Part shown: piece after piece, positions 1 to 10,649 of the stretch | Numbering within the stretch: the stretch's first letter is position 1 | Layout of the letters: each line of letters starts with the position of its first letter | From: Euglena gracilis | Lineage: Eukaryota > Euglenida > Euglenophyceae > Euglenales | Length of the DNA: 64,000 nucleotides | NCBI GenBank assembly: GCA_039621445.1 | Contig: CP154956.1 | Location: 35,251,437-35,315,436, forward strand | Direction: 5' to 3' | The notes under the pieces: generated by a model | The model's input: the letters and a program-made list of their open reading frames with translations, nothing else | Database searches by the model: none | Told to the model about the DNA's origin: nothing | Program-made: the position numbers and the translations under genes

Positions 1-900
1 GGAACCAACCCCGGGTCGAACCGGGTACCAAAAAATCGACACTGCAAAAAATGCCCTCAAAAATGCCAATTGTGCAAGAATCGATCACAGAAGGCCCAGC
101 TCGCGCTGAGCTTTGGAGTGACTGGAGAATTGTGGCAATGCGCAACCTTGCAACCCTCGCAACCTTGCAAAAAGTTCTGCATTCCAACACCAAAGCCCAA
201 TTTTCAAGACAATTCACATTGGCCTGTCCCTCCACCTCCAGGAACTGGGCATGAAAGCCACGATTTGGAACGTCATGGTCTGAGGGCAACGTCTTCCAGG
301 GCCCAGTGTGTGTGAACCCAAAGTGCTGGGTAATGAAACGAATGGACGCCATTGTGCACTTGCGCAATGGCGCTTTTTGTAATTGTTCATTACAAAAAAA
401 TTAAACGCGTGACGCATTTGCGCAATTTTGAATTTTTTTTGCAATTCTAAATGTTGGTCATTGCGCATTTGCACAATGGTTACACAACGAATATGCTCAA
501 ATGTGTTTTCATTGCGCATGCACAATGGGCGAAATTATGGAGAATGAAAGTTTCACAGTTATATTGCAGAACTGCGCAATGGACGTACGCCTTTTAAAAT
601 CTAAAATAATGTGGTCGTTGAGCAATATAATTGCTTGAAACTCACCTAATAACGCAGGGAGAGAGAACGGCTGGGATAGAGTATGTAACACCCAGAGGGA
701 ATAGAGCACAATGTAGGACAAGTGGATGGAAGCCTTCCCTCGGTCCTGTTGTCTTGAAACTGGGTAAACATTGCGCATCTGTGCAACAGCCATGCCATTT
801 TAGAATTTAAAGAGTGTATGTCTATTGCGCAGTTGTGCAGTATAATTCTGAAGTTTTCATTCTTCATAAATGTGCCCATTGCGCAGATGTGCAAAAGTTA
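1..900. repeat. Diverged TGCGCA quasi-palindromes
   Basis: No exon is supported here. The stretch carries at least eight short imperfect palindromes built on two TGCGCA-like half sites separated by about 2-3 bases, for example near 352-368, 412-426, 459-478, 509-526, 773-790, 818-838 and 876-893. They look like degenerate relatives of the cleaner 30-bp palindromes at 1.6-7.5 kb. Confidence 0.6.
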
Positions 901-1139
901 CCAACTTTGAACTTCTCATTTACATCACTGTGAGTGGAGAGAGCGGTCCTGGGAATATCTCAACACCAGAGCTGACAGAGTTAAGGTGAAGGGAATCCTT
1001 GTCCGGAACAGGAAACTAACCCCCTGGTGTGTTTATGCAACTACCATCTTCTTCATATCCAGACGTGCCTTGTCCTATGCATTCTGAGCCTAATTCCAGT
1101 GCTGTACCACTTGTTTCGCAGTTCAGCATGCCTGGGGAC

Positions 1140-1285
1140 CAATTGAAACTCGAAAATTCTGTGTTTGAAAAACAACAGGTAATGGATAAACCCTGGAAAT
1201 CAAAGCTGAGAAAGCACCTTTGAACCCCAGGGTTTATCCATTACCTGTTTTTTTTTTCAAACACGAAAATTTCGAGTTTCAATTG
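1140..1285. repeat. Foldback (hairpin) repeat
   Basis: Left arm 1140-1196 is the near-complete reverse complement of right arm 1227-1285, with a loop of about 30 bases. The arms differ by a few indels around an A/T run. The size suits a small foldback or MITE-like sequence; no target duplication was identified. Confidence 0.8.
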
Positions 1286-1481
1286 ATGGCCAAGAAGTTG
1301 GCCCCTCAGGCACGTTAGGAAACACACAGGTTTCAAGCTATCATCCTAACGAGATGTGTGAAACATCTGGAGCGACAGATTGGTGTTGTTGTCTGTGAAA
1401 CAGGGGGGTTGTACACCCTGGTAGTTGCGATGATGGATTTTGATGTGGCTGTGCTTCCTTTAACTGCAGGGTGATGCACAC

Positions 1482-1603
1482 CTGTTTGAAGGGGACCGAC
1501 TTTCCACCATTTTGGACAATGCGATGTGCAGGTAAATGGGATGATAATTGTGGCATAAAAAACTTCAGAACTCTGCCGCTATCAGACGGATCAACATGTG
1601 CGT
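1482..1603 (-). CDS. Candidate exon, unidentified gene A
   Basis: On the minus strand an open, non-repetitive frame lies between an acceptor (CCATCGCCAG at 1604) and a donor (CAG|GTGTGC at 1481). The encoded stretch alternates hydrophobic and polar residues (it contains SGRVLKFFMP and HRIVQNGGK), as a beta-rich domain would. I recognise no family. It is one of a series of minus-strand exons between 1.4 and 7.5 kb that share palindrome-bearing introns. Confidence 0.5.
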
Positions 1604-1647
1604 CTGGCGATGGAACACTCACATGACACATATTTATGAAATGAGGG

Positions 1648-1899
1648 TCGATGTGCACAAATGCGCACACCAAGCACATTTGTATTTTGTGTAAATGGTT
1701 GGTGTGCGCATTTGCGCACATCGACCATTTGTGCCAGTTGTTGATGGTCGATGTGCGCAAATGCGCACACCAACCACATAAAAATAAATAAGTGGTCGAT
1801 GTGCGCAAATGCGCACATCGACCACCAACACAAAATACACGTGTGGTTGGTGTGCGCAATTGCTTAAATGGTCGATGTGCGCATTTGCGCACGCCAACC
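1648..1899. repeat. Cluster of five 30-bp TGCGCA palindromes
   Basis: Copies at about 1648-1678, 1697-1726, 1746-1775, 1794-1823 and 1870-1899. Consensus is an arm GGTCGATG or GGTTGGTG, then TGCGCA, a 2-base AA or TT spacer, TGCGCA, and the complementary arm. The copy at 1794-1823 is a perfect inverted repeat. Apparent reading frames through the cluster are by-products of the repeat. Confidence 0.9.
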
Positions 1900-1956
1900 A
1901 TGTGAAATTTGAGAAATATACTCACATTTTTTATATTACCACACGAAACAGAACAC

Positions 1957-2089
1957 CTGCCTTTTCTTGAATCCAGAAGGAAAGTTTGTCCAAGGATTTT
2001 GAATGGGTACCGATTCCAATGTGTGACAAAGAACGGTGGCTTGTAAATACTCCTTTGTTTGACCCCCAAATTATGGAGTGCTCTTCATC
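1957..2089 (-). CDS. Candidate exon, unidentified gene A
   Basis: Minus-strand frame bounded by GTTAAG at 2090 and a CAG|GTGTTC donor at 1956. It encodes a plausible globular stretch (contains SIIWGSNKG and KLSFWIQEKA). A TGCGCA palindrome at 2097-2125 lies only a few bases upstream of the acceptor. Caution: the plus strand also shows an acceptor-like tract (CTTGAATCCAG, ending about 1976) followed by an open frame, so the strand rests mainly on agreement with neighbouring minus-strand exons. Confidence 0.4.
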
Positions 2090-2172
2090 CTTAACAATTG
2101 ATGTGCGCACTTGCGCACACCGACCATTGTGGGCACAAAAGTTTGTCCTATCCAAGGGCAAGTTTGCATGTC

Positions 2173-2383
2173 TTATCTCCAACCCGCACGACCAATCATT
2201 TTCACGCCATCAGTTTGGAAGTTGCGCGGGAGGATTTGATGATTCTCTACTTCCAAAACCATGAGCTTTATGGCCACATTTAAGACGCTCCCATTTTCCA
2301 TTGCTTCCATGGACCAGCAGCTTGGCCGTCCCCCCAGTCTGCCGTCCCGGTTGTGGGTGATAAAAATGCCACCTCGGCGGCTC
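2173..2383 (-). CDS. Candidate exon, unidentified gene A
   Basis: Minus-strand open frame after the acceptor GTTCAGCAG at 2384. It contains GGIFITHNRDGRLGG and NFQTDGVKMIGR and ends at an in-frame TAA at 2173. A second minus-strand frame is also open across here, so the frame is uncertain. A short intron of 62 bases (2384-2445) would join it to the exon at 2446-2644. Confidence 0.4.
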
Positions 2384-2445
2384 CTGCTGAACCGGGGGGT
2401 CAATGACGGCCTTGTGGATGCTTAAATGCGACCCCCTATCATCAC

Positions 2446-2644
2446 CTGATGTGACTGGTGCAGCAAAACGCAAGCCAGGGGGTAAATGGCAGGGGTTTTC
2501 AATGGCCACCCCTTGCCCAAGCAGCGCCATTTCACGTGTGCCAGGACGTGCTAGTGGTGGGCAACCCACAATCTCCACATAGACCTGGACCTGGGCCAGA
2601 ATCGACCGTAAAATAGCCCCATGGTTGAAGTAAGTGTTTGGCAG
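2446..2644 (-). CDS. Candidate exon, unidentified gene A
   Basis: Acceptor CTTACTCAG at 2645 and donor CAG|GTGATG at 2445 bound an open minus-strand frame with ordinary composition (contains QVQVYVEIVGC). No family recognised. It is read together with the neighbouring minus-strand exons. Confidence 0.45.
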
Positions 2645-2730
2645 CTGAGTAAGTTGCACACCGAAGGAGCCATTGCAGGTGGTGTTTGGCGTCGTGTTTG
2701 ATGTGTTCTGTTTGAAAATCTTGTTATTGT

Positions 2731-2863
2731 GGTCGGTGTGCACAAATGCGCACATCGACATGGTGTGCCCATTTTGCACTCCGACGATGTCCATCTATAC
2801 GCACATGGTTGGTGTTTGAAAATGTGCAAACGCCGACCACGTGCGCATTTGCGCAAACCGACC
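2731..2863. repeat. TGCGCA palindromes
   Basis: Copies at 2731-2760 and 2841-2863, with a degenerate copy between them. Same consensus as the cluster at 1.65-1.9 kb. Confidence 0.85.
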
Positions 2864-3048
2864 ACTTTTTTTATTATTAAGACCTGGCACTTGGTGCATA
2901 TGTTTTTTCAGTGCATTTCTGTCTGTTTTTCGGAGCAAAGCTGCGTTGTAAGCTCTTCCAGTTGTTTTTGTTTCAAAAGGCTCTCGGCAGCGAGGTCCGT
3001 TCACGTTCCATGATACTTGATCACGTCCCTTTGCACAAATGGACATGA

Positions 3049-3107
3049 GGTCGATTTGCGCAAATGCGCACATGTGGTCGATGTGTGCGCATTTGCGCAA
3101 ACCGACC
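3049..3107. repeat. Two adjacent TGCGCA palindromes
   Basis: Copies at 3049-3073 and 3076-3107 lie on the intron side of the donor of the exon at 3130-3194, starting about 22 bases from the splice site. Confidence 0.85.
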
Positions 3108-3129
3108 TCATCTTCTCTCCCAAACTCAC

Positions 3130-3194
3130 GGGATTTGTCACATCACCGTCAGCAGTGTGAATCCTCAGGTATTTATGGCCGTTCTTCAGGGGAA
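3130..3194 (-). CDS. Candidate 65-bp exon, unidentified gene A
   Basis: Bounded by the acceptor TTGTACAG at 3195 and a strong donor GTGAGTTTG beginning at 3129. The peptide contains PLKNGHKYLRI and HTADGDVTNP. The lysine/glycine turn followed by YLRI resembles a beta-trefoil style strand, but that is only an impression. Palindromes flank the exon on both sides (3049-3107 and 3204-3233). Confidence 0.55.
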
Positions 3195-3203
3195 CTGTAC
3201 AAT

Positions 3204-3233
3204 GGTCGATGTGCGAGATTGCGCAAATCGACC
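3204..3233. repeat. TGCGCA palindrome next to an acceptor
   Basis: 30-bp imperfect palindrome whose minus-strand 3' end is about 8 bases upstream of the acceptor AG of the exon at 3130-3194. Confidence 0.85.
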
Positions 3234-3259
3234 TTCTTTCTTTGTTCAAAAAATGGCTG

Positions 3260-4000
3260 ACATAAATCACTCCAGTGCAATTTGTGTGATCCCCTCTCTC
3301 TTTTCATCACGACACAATTTGGCTGGACGCATCCCCACCGCAAGTTCGGTGGGGACTCGCGACCCTTCCCTCCCCTTCAAACCACTTTTCCTTCACCATG
3401 CACAGGCCTTCACAAAATCCCCAGGCACGCCGTCCTTTCTGTGTCCTTGGCCGGCGGTGTGATTGGACCCACCCTAGCCCCCCCCGTCCTTTTCCCCTGC
3501 GCCGGCAAACGTACAAAAACACAAGTCCGAGTCCGGAAAAAAAAAAAAAAATGTATCAAAACCCCTCGAGGGAGCCGGCCCACAACATCGCACAAAAAAA
3601 CAGGAAAACAAAATACAAAAAAATTTGCCCGACAAAAAAAAAAAAAAAAACATCCAAAACCCCCCTCCCCCCCCCCCTTCCCCCCCACCCACGCCCACAC
3701 CGTGCTCCGCCACCCGGCCCACCCTCCGGGCACACATCCGGAGAGCCACCCCATGCGCCACCCCCACAATGATTCCCCACCCGTACCCAACCCGCCCTTT
3801 CCGTGGATTGCAGCCACAAGCCCAGCCTTCAACCAAAAACAATGCAACTACATCCGAATAGTACTTTTTCTTTCCTGGTGCCCTCTGCCTTTGATTGCAT
3901 AAAATTGGTCTCAGGGTTTTCAACCTGAAAAATCAGCGTGCGTCGGCTTTCTTGAACGTCCCAAAAACAGAATCCCCCTTCCCTGTCCCCTTTCGCCCCC
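3260..4000. other. No gene seen; homopolymer-rich
   Basis: Contains A runs at 3537-3550 and 3635-3649 and C runs at 3661-3690. Open frames on both strands here are proline- or lysine-rich artefacts of those runs. Confidence 0.5.
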
Positions 4001-4029
4001 TGGGTTGCTCTTCCTCCTTGAGCCATCCC

Positions 4030-4230
4030 TTTCCACGTCTGCGACGCCTGCAGGTTCGCTCGGGGAGCATTGGCCAGCCGTGGCGGCGGGCGGCGCCGGG
4101 CCGGGGTTGCGGCGGGCGGCGCAGGGACGGCCCTCCGCCTGGGGCTCTCTTTGGCAGTGGCGCTGCTGGGCCGGGGCGCGAGGGGGAGCAGGCGGTGCCA
4201 CTGGCCATCGTTATCCAGGCAGGCGGACCC
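4030..4230. other. CpG-rich island
   Basis: About 200 bases of very high GC and CpG content, unlike the surroundings. Open on both strands with alanine/glycine/arginine-rich translations. It could be a GC-rich exon or a promoter-type island; no convincing splice pair was found. Confidence 0.4.
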
Positions 4231-4737
4231 CGTTTACTCCCCTGAGAGAGCCGAACACAGGCCCAAAAAATACCACATGGGCAACGCACACATCAAAAAC
4301 ATATGTACCCCCAGCCTTCAAATTCATTTCAGCCACATTTCCCCTTCGGTGTGCATTGGACCCAACCCAGCAAGTTTTGTGTAGAACTTTGCCACGTTGG
4401 CTATCAGCAGAAACTATAAAAATTAAAAAAATAAATAAACATGGTACATTTAAATCCTGTGGATTTTGCAGTGTGCCCACAAGAGATTATTTCTTAGACG
4501 GCCAATGTGGCACTTCAGGGTTTTTGCCAATTTGGACGCAACTGCGCGCAAACTTGAAGCGTGTCCGTCTGCTTTCATTTGCCGTGTTTGAAACTATGGC
4601 TGGCGGTGGCCCTCGGACATGCTGCGAGCGCATGAATGTGGTGTCTCAGGGTTTGAACCTCGAGAAGTGCTTCCAATTGACATATTTGACAACGTAAGAA
4701 GGTTGTCACAAGCTCGGGTTTGAAACCTCGGCCAGCG

Positions 4738-4802
4738 AAAAAAAAAAAAAAAAAAAAAAAGAAAAAAGAAAAAAAAAAAAAGAAAGAAAAAAAAAAAAAA
4801 AA
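4738..4802. repeat. A-rich purine tract
   Basis: About 65 bases of A with scattered G, flanked on both sides by the same short sequence aacctcggccagcgaaa, so it looks like expansion inside a small duplication. Confidence 0.8.
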
Positions 4803-5197
4803 CCTCGGCCAGCGAAAGCAAAATTAGAAAATCATTTGTGTCTCGGCTTTGAAACCCTGGTGGCTGAAGGCCAGACGGCAGAAGAGGGTCTTCAGTGGGC
4901 GGAGTGGGGCGCATGTGCGCGTGATTGTGGACTGTCTGAGAAAAGGCTCTCACATCTGAAAACAGCCAGTTTCGGTGTCGCAGCAGCCGTGCAAGACGTG
5001 GGGTGTGCTGTGCAAGGTTCCGTTGGGTTGGAGTGTTGGGAGCTGTCGGTGTCGCGGGGCAGAGGGCGGTGCAGATGATCAGTGAGGCCATTGTGGACAT
5101 GCGTGTGGTAATTGGGTGTGGTGGTGTGTCTGCGTGCGGCGTTAGCTGCGCCAGTGTTCGTGCTGGCAGGAGGAGATAGCTGATCCTGCCTGCGGGA

Positions 5198-5424
5198 AGA
5201 CCCTGGCACCTGCTGACGGGCGCATCGGCACGGTTGGAATTAGGTGTTATTATATATATTATCTTTTTTTTAATTATGTATTATAGTTTTTTATATATGA
5301 CTATTATTGTCGATAATTTTTTAGGTTTATATAATAATGATCGATGTGGAGCTTTGTTACTGTCTGCTGACCATGGTAATTCCCTGCCGGGGAACAGACC
5401 CTGGCACCTGCTGACGCGCATCTG
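5198..5424. repeat. Direct repeat flanking an AT-rich block
   Basis: A roughly 26-base direct repeat (agaccctggcacctgctgac core) occurs near 5200-5225 and 5398-5424. Between them, 5240-5340 is strikingly AT-rich. No gene in the following 5.45-6.25 kb is supported; that stretch carries diverged TGCGCA half sites. Confidence 0.7.
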
Positions 5425-6258
5425 GCACTTTTGGAAGACAGAAGAGGACACCACCAGCCGCTGGTTTGACTTGGGGTAAACTGAGTGCGTACCTCCGGCC
5501 AATCCGCGCGCGCATATGCGCCCGTTTGAATACAACAAGCGCCGCATCTGCACACGATCTGGGGGCTATTGCCGCAAAGAGAGTGTGTGGCCTCCGGCCC
5601 TGTGAGCATGGCCAGGGTGAGGCGACGGTTGTGGTGCTTCATGAGGGGTGTGCAAGTTGTCCCACCGCGTCTCCAGGCCCCGATGCTGAATGTTAATGGA
5701 AAACGCTGGTACATATGAGGTGTGTGCAGATGCGCCCGTGGACGGAGGGGTGTTGGGTTTAGAAAATGATGGGTGTGCCCCCCATTTAGCTTGCCAGTGT
5801 GATGGGCTCGGGCGGGAGAACCTTCAGATATCATGGCTTTTTGCGCTGGGCAGAGGGCTTGCTTTCACCAGGAAACAGAGGGGGAGACAATACCTGGTCT
5901 TAGAACAATAGAGGATTTTGAAAGGAACGGAAATTGACGTCTGGAAGGGGGCACCCCAGGGCTTATATCCGGAGGCGATATATCGTTTGGTCCGCAGGAC
6001 CGTGCGCGCCTGCGCTCGACCCCAAGCGACTTGGGAACAAATTTTTGCTACCGTGAGGGTAATTTACAAGCTTGTCTGTAAACCCTGTTGCGGCCCCTCT
6101 TCGGAAATCTTCGTGTGCTGGCACACAGATGTCTTTAACGCCCAATGTATTGGAGGTGGGTCGCCTGCGGGGTGCGCTTGCATGTGTGCGCAGCTGCGTC
6201 AGTGTGCAGCGGCCCTCCGTCTTAGGCGGCACATCTCGCACTTAAGCTTTTTTTCTTT

Positions 6259-6751
6259 GTCGATGTACGCAAATGCGCACATTTTTTTTAAATATAAAAT
6301 GACAAGATATGACCCCAAAAACCCAAAAATGAATGCAGGATGTGATGGGGTGCCCCAGGATGGGGAGATGAAAGCAGGGACTTTGACTGTTAGGGTGCCT
6401 AGGAGCAGGTATCATCGCAGCATATGGTATACACAACACCCAGCAGGTGTGTTTAGAACCCACCAAAAGCTGTCTCATTAACTTAGGGTGTTGACTGAAC
6501 GATTTGGTGAGGTGTGCCCAAAAACAATACCCTGAAACTTGGCTGTGTGAGATATTGGTGGTCGGGTGGGCAAATGCACAAATGGTCGGTGTGCGCAAAT
6601 GCGCACGCCAACCGTTTGTGTAACTGTGCAAAAAGCCATGTGTGCCAGATGAAATTGATGTTTGTAAAATTGTGCAAGTGGTTGGTTTCTGTAAATTCGA
6701 AAAGTCGAAAACAGACTTTTGCGTCGGTTTGCGCATCTGCGCACACCAACC
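6259..6751. repeat. TGCGCA palindromes
   Basis: Clear copies at 6259-6282, 6584-6613 and 6726-6751. Open frames on both strands between them have no supported splice boundaries. Confidence 0.85.
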
Positions 6752-7111
6752 TCTTGTGCAACTGAACACAAGTACCATTCAGAGGATGTGGCACCACTGC
6801 AATTTAGAAATCCTTAAATGCGAGGTATTCTGTAGAATTTAAATACAACCAAAGGACCAGCCTGCGGGCCCGAGTTTGGGCATCGGCAATCGAAGCGGTG
6901 AAAAAAATCAAAATAAACAACGTTTTCGGGTGTTATCCTGAAAAACTGAGTTTAGAAGTGCCTTTCAGCCCCAGTATTTTAGTCTGAAAATGAGGCACAA
7001 TACGTTGGTAGAAAATGGATGTGTCTGCTGACTTGAAAATCCCTGTGTTCAGGGGGCCATATAATGCAATACACTGACACGCTTCATTTCACCTCCTCAG
7101 ACAGACCTTAC

Positions 7112-7265
7112 AACACCACCACTTTGAGCACGACACGTCCACAATCCGCTCTCCTCCCGTTTCGATCCCTCTCTTGTCTCAGAAGTCCTTGTTGCCAAGG
7201 CTTCAAAATGAACAGGAATTTTGGTTGGTGCCCACAATTGTGAAAAGCAACCATTTTGATGGTTG
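7112..7265 (-). CDS. Candidate exon, unidentified gene A
   Basis: Minus-strand frame running from an AG that lies inside a TGCGCA palindrome (7266-7267) to a GTAAGG donor at 7111. The peptide has ordinary composition and is charged (contains PTKIPVHFEAL and SETREGSKREESG). It would join the exon at 7303-7410 across a 37-nt intron. Function unknown. Confidence 0.45.
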
Positions 7266-7482
7266 CTGTGCGCATTTGCGCACACCAACCATCCAAACGT
7301 ACCAGCAGCATTCAACAGAGGGGGTCCAGCAGCAAAAGAATACGAGGCAGGTAATATCACGGTGTTGTCACATTCATTTTCCAGTTCCAAACACACTGCC
7401 ATGGGAGGCTCTTGGTTTGTTTTAAAATGGTCGGTGTGCGCAAATGCGCACATCGTCCATGTGCGCAGTTGCGCACACCGAC
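7261..7482. repeat. TGCGCA palindromes
   Basis: Copies at 7261-7290, 7429-7458 and 7459-7482. The first lies almost entirely within the inferred 37-nt intron; the other two precede the acceptor of the exon at 7303-7410. Confidence 0.85.
7303..7410 (-). CDS. Candidate exon, unidentified gene A
   Basis: Minus-strand frame containing MAVCLELENECDN and PASYSFAAGPPLLNAAG, ending at a canonical GTACGT donor (7302). The acceptor is placed at CAAACCAAG, 7411; a second AG about 15 bases further in is possible. Most 5' exon I can support for gene A; its start is not found. Confidence 0.5.
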
Positions 7483-7903
7483 ATCATTTAGAATGTTGGG
7501 TAGGTGTCACGGAGCCTTAAACATCAGTGGGGCATTGACAGGCAACTGGCCACCAAATACAACAAGAAACTGGTAACAATCCATCGGTGTTCTGCATCCC
7601 CCTTATAAACCCCCAATGGCAGAACTCTCGAACACTCCATTGTTTATGTGGCATGGGCACTTCCACTCCTTTCGCAACCAATTTCAAAAAACTCCACAAT
7701 ATGCCGCAAAACATCAGAAAGCAAGGAAAGGGGTGGACCTGCCACCCCACCTCCAGAGCACCACCTGGCGCTGGCAGTTGTCACACAGGGAATGGGGGGA
7801 GGCGGTACCGGGGTTTTGGTGTTTCTGTTGGTGTTTCTTCACTTTGGGGGATTGAAGGCGCCATCACCCTCGCTTCAAGGTGCACTGTTCGTGGCAAATC
7901 AAA

Positions 7904-7904
7904 A

Positions 7905-7942
<38 letters not shown>

Positions 7943-7998
7943 AGGGGAGAAGATATAAATAAAAAAAGTTCTTTAAAAAAAAAAAAAACAAAAAAAAG

Positions 7999-8023
<25 letters not shown>
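7904..8023. repeat. Poly-A tracts
   Basis: Two long A runs (about 7904-7940 and 7972-8023) with few interruptions. Lysine-rich frames here are artefacts. Confidence 0.9.
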
Positions 8024-8029
<6 letters not shown>

Positions 8030-8299
8030 AAAACAATGAGAAATCATGACCGGTTTTTTGGCATTGTTACGCTTTGGCATTGTCCAATGTCCATTGGCAT
8101 TGCCCCAAAAGAAATTCCATTGGTGAGTCCTCGTTTTTTGAATTTGGGTGCAGGATGCCCTCTTTTTTGGCAAGTCTGATTTCGACTGGTGTTGATGTCG
8201 CGTGCAATTCGGAAACTGGGTCTGTGGAGGGGGGGTATTTCAGGGATCTCAAAATCAGACCTGCCGACTGCGGTACCAGTTGTCAGCCATCACAATAAA

Positions 8300-9200
8300 T
8301 GAGGGCATTTAAGGTGCATTTCAGAACCAAGAGTGCGGGACGTTTTCACCGTGCAGCTCAATGAGGTTTAACCGCCCTTGTTCAGCACGTTTTCAGATGT
8401 GCGATTCTTTCCTCAGAGACCCACAATCAGACGCGCATGCGCGCGACCCTGGCCACCAAAGACCCCTCTCCCGTGGCCAGTGTCAAGGCCTCAGCCGCCC
8501 GGTGCTGTGCCTGGGGACAGTGGCGGCCCCCCTCCGCAGGGCTTCAAAATAGGAGCCACGCAGACAAAGGGCTGGGGGGGGGTGACTAATGCGCGCACAT
8601 GTGCACGACACTTGCACTGAGCATCACGTCTCTGCCTGGGTTTTCATCCCGGGCCACAGGGTCCCTCATCCACCTCTCAATTGTGCTAAATGCGCACGGA
8701 GTGTGTGCGTCCACAGGCGCAGGTGCACGTGCTTCGGTGCTGGCCATTGTTCCCTCTGCCTCGGGGTCTCCAACAAGGGCGGCGGAGGGCTCGAGTTCCT
8801 GTCACCTGGTGAGTGTTCCGCAGTTTTTCGGCGGCCGACTCGTTGTTCTGCAGTCACTGGGGGGGTAATAGTGAAGACTGCATGTCCCCATTGGTCCTCT
8901 CAGTGTCGCCGCTCGTTCTGGGTGCCCCAGTGTTGAAGCACACGCCACACTGGAGGGGTCAGATCGCGCGCAGTTGCGCCCAAAATTACTGTCAAAGCGT
9001 GCGCAGATGTATGCGATTGGGGGTCAAAACGGGCGCAACTGCGCCCGAGAAGGGGGGGAGTCCCCACGTGCGCAGGTGCGTGGGATTGTGCCGTGCGGTG
9101 TGCGCCTGTCGTTCCTGGCTGGTGGTTTCAAGCACCACCAGATTCGGAACCGCGGACGGTCCGGGGTTTCTGTGAAATCCTTAGTGCCACTTTGACCGTT
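8300..9200. other. GC-rich stretch with degenerate TGCGCA sites
   Basis: No exon is supported. Diverged half-site pairs occur near 8434-8444, 8591-8612, 8966-8982, 9028-9042 and 9067-9082. They mark the right edge of the region carrying this repeat family. Confidence 0.5.
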
Positions 9201-9299
9201 TAAATATTTGTCTCCCCAGCATGTGGGAGGGATGGATTGGCTGGCTGGAATTTTGGACCGGGAGGGGAGGGGAGGGCAGGATGGTCACTTAAAATGCAC

Positions 9300-10450
9300 T
9301 GAATCATTCATTCAGTAGTTCTGCGGACCAGGAGGGGAGGGTTCAGTGCAAAGGCTGGGGAATTCTGGGGAGGCTGGAAAAAAAGCTGCTGGGAGTCACC
9401 AGGGAAGAATGGGAAGGCCTGGTGGGGGGTCGACCCCCCCCCACCCGGGAGGTGGGGTGGTCGACCCCCCCCCCACCACAGCATTTTCACCGATTTTGGG
9501 AAAACGGGGATTTTGGCCAGAAAATTTTTTAAATTTTTTTTGAAAAATGAACCCAAAACAGATGATTTTTTTTGATGGAAAACCACATTTTTTTCACAAA
9601 AAATCAAAAAATTCAGGGTTAAAAATTGGTACTTTTGGTGGGAGGTGAAAAAAACGAAGGTCAAAAAAAGTGGACAAAATTTTGGCACAATCAAATTTTA
9701 CTGACATTTTTTCTCGTTGAAATTTTTTTGGACTTTCAATATCAACATTTTGAGAAAATGATGAAAGTTTGGAAGGTGTGGAAAAATGGGGTTTTGGGTG
9801 GTTTTTGGGAGGACCCCCTATATGGGTCAAAATGGGTCAAAAAAAAACACCCGGTGCCAGAGGCGCCGGACCCCCCCCCCCCCATGGGTCAAAATGGGTA
9901 AAAAAAAACACCCGGTGCCAGAGGCGCCGGACCCCCCCCCCCCTCACCCACCATGCAAGGCGTGGTCGACCCCCCCCACCCACCACCCTGGCTGCGAGGC
10001 CGATTCCCGTTCTGCCCTGGGTGGCACCCACCCTAACCCCAAACTGGAACTGGCGGGCTTTGGATCGAATTACCGTGAGAAACTGCAGCTGCAAAAAAAA
10101 ACCTGCAGCAACAATAAAACAGCCTGATGCATGTTTTTTTTTGCAAAAAAAGTTGTGCTCAGCAGCCCATTTTGAGCACCCTCATATCAGGGGGGGAGGA
10201 TATGCAACAAAGCGCATCAAAATATGCAATGCAAAAAATGCAAAAAAATGCAAAGAATTGTGCCTGTGCAAATGCCCAAACAAAATTGGAAGGCAAAATA
10301 TGCAAAAAAAATGCGACATTTCACAAATTTTCATTGTACAAAAAATGCAAATTATGCAAAAAGTTCAAATTTTCAAGATTTTTGATAATACGAAAAAATG
10401 CAAATTATGCAACTTGCATATCCCCCCCTGCTCTTACATCAAACCTCACT
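9300..10450. repeat. Low-complexity block with tandem duplication
   Basis: An approximately 60-base unit (ATGGGTCAAAATGGGT, A run, CACCCGGTGCCAGAGGCGCC, C run) is repeated in tandem at about 9824-9882 and 9883-9945. C-rich GTCGAC-centred repeats occur at 9425-9475, and ATGCAAAA-type repeats at 10200-10410. No gene seen. Confidence 0.7.
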
Positions 10451-10512
10451 CTTGCCTAGTAATACTCAAAGCAAAGATGAGCTCCCTTATGACTGGCTGA
10501 TCCAATTGATAT

Positions 10513-10612
10513 TCAGTTACAGAAGGGCTCCCTGCTCTCGTTGTCTCCGGCTGTTTTTGTAGGCGAAGGAACAAACTGAGGCTCTTCATCCGAGCTGGAG
10601 TCGTCGGAATCG
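10513..10612 (-). CDS. Candidate C-terminal exon, acidic serine-rich tail
   Basis: A minus-strand frame gives an acidic serine-rich tail (NDSDDSSSDEEPQF, then PSPTKTAGDNESRE) and ends at a TGA at 10513-10515. The frame has a stop just upstream, so the exon must start after about 10615 (AG at 10613-10614). Plausible as the last exon of the minus-strand gene whose exons lie at higher coordinates. Confidence 0.45.
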
Positions 10613-10649
10613 TTGGTAGGCTTCTCTCAACACCCACGCCCTCCTCACC

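Noticed and set aside
1591-1897. Cysteine/histidine-rich peptides that look like zinc-finger repeats (CAHRP-type)
   Set aside because: They are translations of the TGCGCA palindrome and appear in several frames on both strands.
1986-2264. Plus-strand exon after CTTTTCTTGAATCCAG
   Set aside because: Good acceptor and open frame, but neighbouring exons and donors are on the minus strand; kept only as a caveat to the exon at 1957-2089.
3410-3923. Glycine/proline-rich open frames on both strands
   Set aside because: Produced by C and A homopolymers; no splice or start context.
4594-5100. Minus-strand frame with a long phenylalanine run
   Set aside because: Result of the A-rich purine tract at 4738-4802.
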